Assembly (NCBI GenBank): GCA_023078555.1
Contig: CM041197.1
Span: 10,102,552 to 10,166,551, forward strand
Origin: Ulva prolifera
Taxonomy: Eukaryota > Chlorophyta > Ulvophyceae > Ulvales > Ulvaceae
Reading direction: 5' to 3'
Length of the DNA stretch: 64,000 nucleotides
Shown here: positions 34,683-46,149 of the stretch, one piece after another
How positions within the stretch are numbered: the first letter of the stretch is position 1
Layout of the letters: each line of letters opens with the position of its first letter
Position numbers and translations under genes: made by a program
Notes under the pieces: generated by a model
Databases searched by the model: none
The model's input: the letters and a program-made list of their open reading frames with translations, nothing else
Told to the model about the DNA's origin: nothing

Positions 34683-37059
34683 CTAGGTGTTGCGCCGCAT
34701 GCGCCGCTTGACGTGCTCCGGGAGGCCGGCCTCCGCCTGCGGCCCCTCGAAACCCTCGACGTACTCCGGCACGCCCTCGAGGCCGCGCGCCCAGGGCTCG
34801 GCGGGCGCGTAGAGGTCGACGGGGTTGGCGAGCGCGGTATCGATCGCCGCGTCGACGTCCTCCTCCGCAATCCACTGCCCGCTCCCGCGGAGCAGCAGCT
34901 CCGCCTGCGCCGCCCGGGACACCTGCACGCCGCACACCTCTGCACGCGATCGCGAGACCCTGGAGCAGACGCATCGGGCCGAGACGGGAGTGTGCGGTGC
35001 GCAGTGCGCCGTGTGCATAATCAGTCAAGTGCGCGCGCGATAGTGGAAGTGGGACACATTTGTCAGAGGAGGAGGCCCCAGGATCATGTTCTTGCGACAC
35101 GCTGCCGGGGGTCAAGGTAGCAGCGGCATTGCATGCTTGTGGAGATGCAGCGGGCGCAGAGGCGGTAGATGCGCCCGCATGCGGAACATCAGAGGGGCCA
35201 GGCTGGCGATTAAAAACGGACTGCAATATCTGTGCATGCAATTTGAGGTGCAGGTGTCTTTGCAGGGTTGCCCGCGAAGCTAGCTCAAAGGACCTCAATG
35301 CTGGCGGTCAGCCAGACGTGATGACCCATGGTGATTCCTGTCTGTATGCCTTGGGAGGTGGCAGGCGCGGATGGCACCTGCAGCCACTGGCGCAGGCCGC
35401 GAACGGTGCACCCGGCTCCGCTGGTGGAGACCACCGCCACACCAGACGCCAACGCCCAGCACAAACAATGCACACTCCGCCGGCGCTCCGCTCAGAAGCC
35501 GCAGAATATGATGCAGAGGCAGTGACCACTGAATGCGACCGAGAACCAAGGCTGTGGCATAGGCGCAGGACACAGCTCCCAGGGTGAGCAGGGCGAGGGG
35601 TCAGCAGCCACTGGGCATCTGGAGGCCCGCTCCTCCACGGAGGCCACGTCCACGGCGTGTGGCCGTGAGGGGGTGGCCGCACCTGCGCGAGGTGTACAGT
35701 CATCGCGTGGCGCGAGTACCGCGCCGCCATGCGGTCGTGCCGCCGCTGCTGCGCCTCCTCCCGCTCCGCGGCCACGCGCGCCGCCTTCTCCCGCTGCCGC
35801 TCTGTCAGGCCCCCCTCCGCCCCCGCGGCGGCCGCCTCCGCGGCCGCCGCCTGGCCGCCCGGGCCGTCGAGGTCCCGCTGCAGGCCCCGCATGACGTCGG
35901 GCGCGACCCAGCGCGCGAGCTGCCGGCGGAGATCCTCCCGCTGCTGAGTCAGCCGGGCGGCGTCGCGCTCGGCTTTGCGGCTCGCCAGCTGCACACCAGT
36001 CCTGGGTCGTCGGGCCCAAACACACAGAACACGTCCCGGGTCACTTGTTCAGGTGTGTTACTGGACGGCAGCCCTGTGAATGCTGCAAGGCGACCCGCAC
36101 CGCTGCTGCACACAGAGACAGCCGCAAGCGGGCGGGCAGGAGGTGACCGTCCGCTGATCGATGCAGGGGACTGGTGTGCGGTCGAGTTTGGCAGGTGTAG
36201 CACGGGCGCATGCGGCCTGCGAGGGGTGATGTGCCGCAGTGGGTGGCGTGGCAGTCCTTCGCTTGTGCCGGTAGACAATACAGGGCGCAGGGTGCATGGT
36301 GTGGCTTCATTCATCAGCTTGGGGGCAGGTGCATGTAACTAGTGAATGAGGCGCAGGCGTTGAGGAATGGGGTGTGGCGGCAGTGGATGTGCCTTGCTGT
36401 GTCCCCGCGTCTGCAGCGTTGACTTTGTGCGTCTGCGTCGATGAGATGCCCTGCTTGCTGCATCTGCTTTGTGGGTACATCTGCCTGTACTTGCCAAGCT
36501 ATGGCACCCGCTGGCTCCAGCAAAAAGGCAATCACTGAGGCACAGGGCCGACACTCGGTCGCTCAGCTATATACTGCCTCATACGGAGCGTGCTCACCTT
36601 AGCCCCGGAATTCGATGCAGCTAATCATGTTTGCATCAACGGCGGTCATGGGAGTTGTGAGCCCAGCCTCCCTTTGTCAGCTGTACATGGCTAGCAACGA
36701 GTCCTGAGAATTCCAATCTAGGCAGCCACTCGACAAAATCGGCAGCAGAAAGAGCGCACCACTTGATTGTGTTGCGTGACACGGGTTCGCCATGCGTTCC
36801 GAAGCACGGCGACCTTCTCGTTGTACTCTGATAGTTGCTCGTTGTATGCCTTGCGGTTACCCTTCGGATCAGGGCCATGACGCCAGCCCGGTGGAGGCGT
36901 TTCTCTAATTTTCACTTTGCTTAATGAGAGTGAACTCGTGTGGAGCTGGTGTTGGCATGGCTGAGCAGCCCAGGAAGAGCCTGAGCCAGGGCAAGCGTGG
37001 CATGGTGAGCAGGCTGAGGCTTGCCTAGCCAGGCTTTGCGCAAACTGGCCACTGCGCAT
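34683..37059 (-). CDS. Probable mitochondrial small-subunit ribosomal protein mS26
   Basis: Three exons: 37059..36760, 35988..35683, 34922..34683; 281 residues, phases closing. The N-terminus (MRSGQFAQSLARQASACS and following) is Arg/Ser/Gln-rich without acids, like a mitochondrial presequence. The middle is a long charged helix: NEQLSEYNEKVAVLRNAWRT, then RKAERDAARLTQQREDLRRQ and TERQREKAARVAAEREEAQQ. The last exon has SGQWIAEEDVDAAIDTALAN, which resembles the mS26 ending in which a coiled coil is followed by a short segment with W/F-I-T-E-[DE] and an Ala/Leu helix. The identification rests on this overall layout, so it is moderate; another coiled-coil organelle protein is possible. Intron 1 carries a hAT-like MITE placed so that its target duplication forms the 3' splice site of exon 2. 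Confidence 0.6.
35997..36105. mobile_element. hAT-like MITE at an intron acceptor (109 bp)
   Basis: Starts CAGTCCTGGGTCG and ends CGACCCGCACCGCTG. The 8-bp duplication CTGCACAC flanks it at 35989-35996 and 36106-36113. Read on the gene strand the duplication is GTGTGCAG, and the copy at 35996..35989 is followed directly by exon 2 of the mS26-like gene. The interior shares gtcgggcccaa and gcagccctg-gaatgc with the copy at 57237. Confidence 0.88.
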
Positions 37060-39425
37060 CGTGCGGAGTTACACCTGCATTGGTTCCGGACGTCGTACTT
37101 GTGGCGTGAATGCCAGGAAAACGTGGGATTGAAGCAAAATCAGTGCCGCGCAAAGCTCTGCGGCCTTGGTCTGCACAGAGATCTCGGGAGACCGTGCGCA
37201 ATCATGTACTACAAACATAAACTTTCGTATCTGCGCGTGTGGGTGCTTTGCATGCCCGTTGGAGCGGCCATGCATCGCAATCAAGAGGGAAGGCGCACGG
37301 TGAATGACAGCGGATGCAGTATAGGGAACTCCGCTGCTATAAAACACGATCCAGCCTGACCACCTAAGAAATATTTGCGTGTGCCAACGCTAGTGCCTGT
37401 GTCTTGTTGCAGGCATTCACCGCTGACGCCGAACTGTAACGTCGCGGTGACCTCCGTGGTGTTTCTGAGACATACAGCTCTACGCTGCACTTCACATGGG
37501 TCAGACACAGATCTGGATTCCCTGAAATGTTCCTGCACTACCAATCATGCGATCCGATGGGTTCGTACGCCAAACGCGATGCAAGGCCTGGTGGCTACCG
37601 GAGAGCGCGCGCTTGGGTAAAGTGCTCTGAACAAGAGGCATTTCTGCGGTTCTATTGCTCGAAGGTACCCGGGCGCAAACAGGTCTTGAATACCACATCA
37701 TCAGCCACATGCAGAGTCGAGAGCAAACGCTTCGGTGAATTCTGCCTCCCTAATCTCTGCAGTACCCAGGTAGTATGTATGCATGCTTATAAGCCTATAG
37801 GTGTAGGTGTTGCACCTGCAGGTGCTAAAGTGCCTCCATACAAATCGGCAAATTCAAGTCAAGCAGATTCCAGTTGATGTGACTTTATGTGCAAGATTCG
37901 GTACAGCCACGTTTGAGCTCGTCGCGCTGCTCCTGTACAGATCCTGGCGTGTTGGTGCTGCGTCGCATCTTGCAATGCTTTACTTCATGCACATCGATCT
38001 CATCGTGAATCTCCGGGACGCCAGGAGCATTCGAAAGGCCATTCAGGAGTGATACCTTTGGTCAAGTTGATCTTCCATGTATAGTGACATGTGTGCAACA
38101 AAGAGAAGATTAGAGACACAGGCAGCACCGCAGGCAACCAACCAACTCAAACAAAGCAGACCAGTCCTGCAACGAAATAAAACGAAAAGACACAAGCAGG
38201 CGATAGCCCAGAAACATCCGAAAGTCGTCAAAGCCCTCACACCCACAAGCCGCTACTCTTCATCACACACAACACACCTCCGGCTTCCTCCAAATGCCCT
38301 GCCACGCCAGCCGAGCTCGGATCACTTTCCCCCCACAAGCTCCACTTGCGGCTCTCGGCTGGACCATGTGGCATTCGTATCACTGCATTGCAGTACCCAC
38401 GCGGATCTGGGCTGCCAGTGTGGGTGACTCTCCGGGGCAGCGCTAGGGCTGCAGAGATTGCAGCAGCAGGCACAGGTTGGTGAATATCAAGCTAGTTATG
38501 GTATGCAAGGTAATCGCAACACATGACCATTTTGAGTGGCTTCGAAACATTCGCAACATTTGCAATCAATGCTTAAGCTGCAATAGTGTAAACCTCTGCA
38601 TTTCCTGCTCTGATCTTGGTGCGATTGTAGTTCAGCAGCCCATGGCGCAGCAGGTAGAATGGAGAACTGGCGGAGAACATACTCTTGGAGTGTCCCAACG
38701 AACTGAAATACCAAGAATGAGTGTGGAATTACCGAGCTCGAGCGCCCACAGAAGGCTCAAGCACTGGCACCACGCAGCAGACAAAATTAAAAGGCAATGA
38801 TGGCATTGTTTGCTATCAAGCATGGATGCCGTGCAGCAGGCAGTCGCTGTACAACACAAGTCGTGTCGTGCATCATGGCCAGGGCTTCGCGCTCAAATTC
38901 GCGCATACGGGGAAAATGCACGAACGATCAAGCTATGTGTGGAGACGCTGCGGCTGTGATCGAGACACGCGGGCATGGCTGGCCTTTGGCTGCGTTTGTA
39001 CCCATTGTCAATGCGATCACCGGGCCGGTACAGCCGCAAATTATTTGCGTGCTACCAGACTCAACATGACACAGATCTTTCCAGGTTGCGTGTTTGCGCA
39101 GTCCATGCGTGCACATCCATGTGCGAATGGCTTGTCGCCATGCCAACGATGAGATCAAAACATGGCGTACGCGCCGTGGCCAAGCGGAGACATGCCCACA
39201 GCTCCGGACGCCAGAGCAAGAGCGATCATCAGCGGCAACCAGCTTCAATTGCTCACAAGTTCTTACACCGGAATTTACGTCTATCTGTGGTGTTTTCCCA
39301 GAGAGGTGCCTGAGACTCAACTGCGCCTGCGTCGTTGAGGCGATGGCCTGGATTCGTGCCGGGGTCAACATCGCAATCACCAGTAGTTGATCTCAAACAA
39401 TTTCAAGTCAGCTGATCCTCTCGAG
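37060..39425. other. Mostly no clear gene; one possible exon
   Basis: Contains a possible terminal exon on the plus strand (37822-38052, listed separately). Elsewhere only short competing frames. The region upstream of 39426 should include the PRP17 promoter. Confidence 0.4.
37822..38052 (+). CDS. Possible C-terminal exon, unrecognised protein
   Basis: Follows a good acceptor (TTGCACCTGCAG) and reads 76 residues to TGA at 38050-38052. It includes TFELVALLLYRSWRVG and MLYFMHIDLIVNLRDA, a hydrophobic then charged pattern unlike chance frames nearby. No upstream exon with a matching phase was found and I recognise no family. Confidence 0.3.
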   Translation: MLKCLHTNRQIQVKQIPVDVTLCARFGTATFELVALLLYRSWRVGAASHLAMLYFMHIDLIVNLRDARSIRKAIQE

Positions 39426-42400
39426 ATGGATCTCCTCAGGGAGTACGGGTGTGCTCCGCCATCATCAACGACGACAAGGAACTATCTCAACCCGGCGATC
39501 TGCTACGTTCGCACTGCACAGCGTAGTCGACTCACGCTACAAGCATCTGCCTGGGTCTTATCAGGGATCAATGCACCTGGAAAGAGCGAGCCCGATGTTC
39601 CCTGGAAAGCCAGTGAGCCACAGTGGTATCAACAGCCTACAGCTTTGTCACAATCAGGGCGTCAAGTCCAGAAGAATGGAAGGAAAGTCGATGTACTGTA
39701 CCAGATGCTGCTGAAGTAATCTGCATGTATCTTGCCTGCAGGAATGCATCAGAAAGCAGTGGCGAGGACGTAGATACTGCGCCATCATTCATTTTCAAGA
39801 AGGCCATTTCAGCAGCTCCAGCGGTTGACACCTCAGGGCTAGTACTGACTGATGATGGCCAACCGATGTCTGCAGCTGCTGCAGCAGCCCAAGTTGCAGC
39901 CAACATTGGTAAAAGGACGCTGCAGTACAATCCCACAGTAGATGAGCTTCAAGGAGTGCAAGGTGGGGCGAACGCAGAAGCAACTGCCGAGGCGCTGCGA
40001 AATCATCGGTCAGGATTCGTCGAAGACATGGCCGTTCCAGGAGCGGTGTTTGACATGCAGTACAACGACTTCAACTCGAAAGGCGTTGCAGAGGCTCCAA
40101 ATGGCACCATGTTTGGCGACGTAGCGGCAGGTAAGCCCCATCACTGTCAAGTTATCACGTTTTCGAATAGGAATCATGCCCGAGAATTCGGTTTGCGACC
40201 TTTGGCGTGGATTGGTGGGAGTCCCTATGGGCTATCATGTGTGCCAGCGCGGGTTTCTGCTTCCAACCACCCGATTTCGGCCTGAATGACACAAAATGCG
40301 GCCTCAACGGTCTAAACCAGGTGAATCCGTGCCAGCACGGGACACCAACACAGTGCAGCAGCACCTGCACACTCCAAGCTGGTTCTGCAGTCAGTCGTAA
40401 CGCCACGATTGGTAACACAACCCATGCACCATGCCATGGAGCTACTGGTGTTCGTGCCAGTGCCCTCTGCTGCATCATTGTATCAACCTCTAATCTCTCT
40501 GCTGCATCATTGTGTCGACCCACTGCTCTCTCTGCTGCATCATTGTGGCATCAGCCTGACCCTGGCACGAGGTGGAATGGTCAGCAGCATGGGCAAGCTG
40601 CTGCAGATACACAAGTTGAAAATCTCGACGATCCAGTCCATGAAAATGTATCATCATGAGTGCAGAAAGCTGTGTTCGCGCTCGCATCAGACGAAGCCAT
40701 GTATCGCTCTGTTGTCCACTTCTTCAAGACTCTCTCCCCCTGCTGCGATGCTGATCTTTCCTGGCCAGGATCTCATGTCCCTCGCTGCAGTGTCCACACC
40801 GTTGCGCCACGCTTGTGCTCCTCAAATCTCTCATGGGCTGATCATGCCGACCATGCCAATTCTACAGACAGTTCTGGGGGCAAGGGGCATTCACGACAGA
40901 TATGCGAACATAGCCATGCAGCTTCTGCTACCCTCGGCACGTCTGCGGCTTCCTCCCCACCATCGCACTCGTCCGCAATGCCCTGCACAACGCATGTCTC
41001 CACAGGAGCTCTGACCTGTCACATGCATGCTGTGCCCACCTCGTCGTCCTTGCAAAAAAACAAGTTCTGCAGCATGAATTACATGGGCGCAGCCATTGCA
41101 TGCCGGAACACGTGCATAGTCTCCAAAGCACAGACTCCAAAGCAGCAAATCAATAAAGTTGGTAAGCCAAAGAACAAGGACGTTCGAAGCACTTCACCCA
41201 CACTGTTAGACGCTGTCAGAGGGGACAGCATGGAGTGCCTGTGCAGCCGGCGCTGGGGGTACAAAGCGCGCACGGACAGACGAGGAGGCGGCCGCGGAGC
41301 GCGCAGCACGCGACGCGAAGAAGCAGCAGCGCGCGGAGGAGCGCGAGGCCGCGGCGGCCGCCGCGGCGCGCGGCGGCGCGTGGCGGCTGACGACGGTGCA
41401 GCCCTGGGCCGGTAAGGTCGCGGCGCCGACGGAGCTGACGGAGGAGCAGAAGGAGTACATCGCGAAGCTCGACGCGGAGCGCGAGGCGAAGCAGGGCTCC
41501 AAGAAGCAGGCCGACGCGGTGCGTGCGGCGCTGCTCTGCACGGTCGGCTGTCGACGTGCCTGCTGGCTGGCTTTCGCCATACCGCGCGTTTCCACACGCT
41601 GCCGCGCCCTCGCGGTCTGAGGACAGTGTGTGAAACTCGACTCCCAGCCGAGCCAGTCTGTGTTGAGTCAGCGACGCCTCGAGGTGCACATGCTCCAGAC
41701 CGCCCTGGACCGCTTCGGACCGCGGGGCGCTGTACATCCGGGGGAGGAGAGGCTGGCCATGGCGATGCAGCGGACAAAGCTGCAGTCGCCCTCGGCCCCC
41801 GTGACCAGCCCGGATGAGTCTTCGGGGGGGGCCGCCGGCAGCGCCAACCGCAGGCGAAGGACTGCCCCCTCAGATCCAGGGGCTGATGCAAGCCTTAGCC
41901 ATGCAACACGCCGCCCCTCTGCAACACGTGTCTGCATGCAGGAGCCGACGTCGACGTGGCACGGCCCCGAGGGCAAGGACTGGGTCGGCGAAGGCTGGCT
42001 CGCCCCGCCCAAGGGCATCGCGAAGCACACCCCGGACCTCTGCTACCTCCCGCAGAAGTGGCTGCACACCTGGGGGTCCGACGGCTCGGGCCACAAGAAG
42101 GGCGTCAACGCGATCCAGTGGTTCCCCCGCACCGCGCACCTCCTCGGCTCGGCGGGCCTCGACGGCCGCGTCAAGCTGTGGGACGTGCACGGCGGCCGCA
42201 AGTGCCGGCGCACGTACGACGGCCACTCGCTCGGCGTGCGCGCGCTCACCTTCAACGCCGACGGCTCCCGCTTCATCTCGACCGCGTACGACAAGAAGAT
42301 GCTGCTGTGGGACACCGAGACGGGCCAGGTGCTGCTCCGCGCTGCGCGCGCTGTGCCTTGACGCCGTGCTGCGATGCGGCTGTGATGCGCATCTTGCTGT

Positions 42401-45055
42401 GATGTGGCGAGATGCGTGCCGTGTGCTTCGGTGGAGGTCTCGTTCAGGGGCGCGCGCGCCGCGGGTGAGGGTGCCCTCGGGGGGTCGAATGGTCAATAAC
42501 GGCAGCGCGTCGACCGTGTTCCGAGCGCGATCGCACGGCGGGCGCTGTGGGTCGGCGGAGGAACTGGCATCTACCTCGACGAGGCTACACAATCACATAC
42601 AGCGGCGTGGTGGTGACGCTGGGGCTGCGGGCAGGGTGCTCACCTGGCGGCCTTGCGTGAGGCCCTCCTGCCCGCCCGCGCCCGCAGTGGCCGTTCCGGA
42701 ATTGAATGCCCCCTCCGGACGTGCAGGTCATCCGCACGATCAAGCACAACACGATGTTCTACTGCGCGACGCTGCACCCGGACCCCGCGAAGCAGAACGT
42801 GCTGCTCGCCGGCGCCGCCGACAAGCGCGTCTACCAGTTCGACCTCGACACCGGCGACATGGTGCAGGCGCGCCCCCCCTCCAGCACACCCGGCCGCCCT
42901 CCCTGCGGCCTCTCTGCCGGGTCCAGCGCTCGAGTCAACCCCCTTCCCCTGCGTCTGTTTTGGTCGGTGCAGTGGTGGCCAGGTGGCGCCAGCTCCCGCC
43001 CCGGTGGAATCATGATGTGGTGCTGTGCCGTGCAATGCGTAACGGGTGGTGGCGGCGGTGCAGGAGTACCACTACCACCTCGGGCCGGTGAACACGATCA
43101 CCTTCATCGAGGAGGGCCGCATGTTCGTGTCGACCTCGGACGACAAGACCCTCCGCGTCTGGGAGCTCGGCGTCCCCGTGCAGGTGCGCCCCCCGCCCCC
43201 CGCCTCCACCCTGCCGCTGCACCGCCCCGTATTCTCAACAAGAATTCGTGCCCCCGTGGCTGCACTGCCTCGTCTTCGTTTCCTCCGTCTTTGCATCTGT
43301 TGCCGCACTGTCCTCTGCCTGCCGTTTCACGACGCTTCCCATTCCGCTGCCTCCTAGCGTGAGGCAGCCAGCCGCTTCCCGCACGTGGCAGCCCCTGCTC
43401 AGCACCCCTTGTCCGACAGAAAGCTCTCTCCCACTCGCAGCAAACCATGCTTCGGTGGTAACACCACCGCATGGCGTCGGGATCATGCCATTGCCACCAA
43501 ACATCGCTGGTTTCACCGCCCGCTGCACCGGCTGCGTGGCAGGTGGATCTCCATATCGATGCTGTTGGTTGCAGTCCATCTGCGTGTGTCTTCATGCGCT
43601 GTCGAACAATGGTTCGAGCTCAGCGTCTCTGTCCTTTCGGCCACCCGATGCACCGCCGCCGCGCTGTGCGTCTGTTGAGGTGTTGATGTTACGCCACGCG
43701 CTGGGCGCCTGTTGCGCATCGGCGTCAGGTCATGCGTGCGCTGCTGTACACCCTGTACTGTTCGGCCTAACGCAGCATAGTTCAAGGATTATTTACAATA
43801 TTTTACTTTGCAACGTCACGGCGATTTCAATTGATAGCAGCTTCAGCAATCTACGCACAAAACTTCCACACACAAGCAGGCACGGTGCCACTGCTCCGGG
43901 TGGCCGCTGCTGCGTGGCACAGTCAAAGCACGGACTGACTGCGGCGGGGCGTGCAGGTGAAGTACATCGCGGACCCCAGCATGCACAGCATGCCGGCCGT
44001 CGCGGAGCACCCCAACGGCAAGGCCCTCAGCTTCCAGAGCCTCGACAACCAGATCGTGACGTACACGACGGCCGGCCGCTTCCGGCAGAACCGCAAGAAG
44101 ACCTTCAAGGGCCACCTCGCCGCCGGCAACGCCTGCCAGGTGCGCCTCACCTTGGTGCTGATCGTGGCTCTTGATGCGAGGCCTGATACTGTTACTTCGT
44201 GCTGTGACATTCAATGGCCGGGGTCCTTGTAGTGTATTATAGATGCCAGGTTCCCGCCTCCTCCCCGCACCCGCGGTCCGTTGCGCCTGTGCCTGAACGG
44301 CGCATCAGGCTGTCCGTGAACGATCACACCCTCCACGCCACACCCCCGAGATCATGACCGGGTTGACACTGGCCGCGTGTGCCAAGGCCCATACACCATG
44401 GTGGGGTGTCCACGCCATCGGGGTGACCGCATGTTTGATCGCCCGCGAAGGGAGGCCCAACCCGCTCGTTGCCAGCGCAACGTGCGGCAGCAGCGGCGCT
44501 GGCCGGGGTGGCAGCATGTCTGGGCAGGCAGCCGACGGCAAGCCCACGCAGCAGCTGTTGCTCTGCACCTCTGGCGGCTGAAGGCACTCGAGAGAGGGCG
44601 TTCGGCATGCGGTGTCTCATCGTCTGGTGGCGAACCTGAGCGTATATAAGACATGCACAACCCTCATTGCACTACCCTCATTGCACTTCCCTGATTGCAT
44701 GATGCACAGCCCCGTGTCTTGCGTTGAGGCGACGTCAGTACGTCTACCAGTCGTGCTGTCCTCAACTTATAGACAGCACGACACGCCGGCATGAGTGTTG
44801 CAAGGCAGGCAGAACGGGCGGCGCTGACGGCCGAGCGTGGCGGCGCAGGTAGGGTTCTCCCCGGACGGCAAGTACCTCATGAGCGGCGACGGCGGCGGGA
44901 AGCTGCACTTCTGGGAGTGGTCGCACCCGGGGCGCACGCTGCGCACGCTGCCCGCGCACGACAAGGCGCCCTGCATCGGCTGCATCTGGCACCCCTTCGA
45001 GACGAGCCGTGTCGCCACATGCGGCTGGGACGGCCTCATCAAGCTCTGGGGCTGA
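39426..45055 (+). CDS. CDC40: Pre-mRNA splicing factor PRP17 (CDC40), WD40 protein
   Basis: Acts in the second catalytic step of splicing in the nucleus. Eight exons: 39426..39448, 39742..40130, 41247..41518, 41942..42328, 42727..42867, 43064..43183, 43957..44139, 44849..45055; 573 residues, the usual length, phases closing. It starts MDLLREYG, matching the conserved N-terminus. Exon 2 has the family region [17 protein letters not shown] and [20 protein letters not shown]. Exon 3 is a Glu/Ala/Lys-rich helix followed by PWAGKV. From residue 229 the seven-bladed WD40 propeller begins: [80 protein letters not shown] and [14 protein letters not shown]. Exon 5 probably ends at a GC donor (GTGCAG|GCGCGC), since this keeps the conserved VQEY junction. 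Intron 2 holds a tandem repeat of about 33 bp. Confidence 0.97.
40465..40555 (+). repeat. Tandem repeat of about 33 bp, three units
   Basis: CTCTGCTGCATCATTGT recurs at intervals of 32 and 33 bases inside PRP17 intron 2. Confidence 0.85.
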
Positions 45056-46149
45056 GGCGGCGGTGAGCATGCACGCCACGTCACGGCCGCTCGCCGGGTG
45101 CCCGGACGACAAACGCGGCACGATCAGCAGTGGAGACGCAGCAGGGGCGGCGTATGTTCTCGTGATGCTGCCTGAGGCCTTCACTTGATGGGGAAGTCGG
45201 CGTGACGTGACTTGATGGGCACTGCCGCGGCGGCTGTCGGTTGAGTGATTCCGGCCGAGTTGAGCCATGCATGCACGAGTGTCTGTCGGTGGCGACACAC
45301 CGACCCGGGCGGGGTGGGGCGGCTGTTTTGTTGATGAATTGTTGGCTGCGCTGCGGGCTGTGCCTATTCAGGCTTCAACTGCTGCCAGAGAGCTCCCTCG
45401 GTGCCGATGGTGTAATACATGGAATGCCGGCCGGACTGACCGAGCTGATTCCACAGAGATTATGCCGAACATATATGTAGCCCACCTTGCAAATTTGCAG
45501 CAGTGATACTCGGCCTGTGTGCCTCTTGTGGGCTGTTCATTTCAGGCCCGGTCCCGTTGATTGCCTGTGATGTGAGCATGCAACAGGCGTGTGCCGCTGG
45601 TATGCATCTCATAGCGATGCAAAGACGCCCTAAAATCTGCGATGCTTCGCGCCTATGTTGTGTCGCTTGCGTTTGTTGTGTACATCAATAACAGTCGAGG
45701 CCACTTTGCCCCCGGGTATGAAGACACCACCCCAAGCAGGTAGAGTACAGATGTGCCAATGTTGCAGCCACCACTATGTATGCTTTGCTGGCGTGGACGG
45801 CACTGCCTTCATGTACCACAGACCTTCCTTGCTAGGCGTTGCTTTGTTGGGGGTTGGGACGCTCACCGACATCCCTGCGGTGTCACTGGCCTCGTCAGCA
45901 GCAGCGGATGTAATCGCAGTAAGCAACGAGGTCATGGTGCGCCATGGGTACCACAGATCAGAGAGACACGGAGTAAGTGCCGTTGTGACCCATGACTTCA
46001 TACAAGACATGCGTGAATGATGAGCTGCATTATTCAGCACAGCCCGGCAAAACAGCGCCCCATACTCAAGTCGCGAGCGGCCATAGGCTCCTTTCCCGGC
46101 AGGTGCTGCCTTAGAAGCGATCAACTGAGAGAAAAGTAGCATATATGAC
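45056..46149. other. No clear gene
   Basis: Between PRP17 and the P450. Competing frames at 45655-46017 (plus) and 45774-46274 (minus) are both long, with no domain and no way to choose; I accept neither. Confidence 0.4.

Noticed and set aside
41630-43091. Alternative long frames over PRP17 exons
   Set aside because: The WD40 frame is unambiguous; the others are shadows of GC-rich exons.
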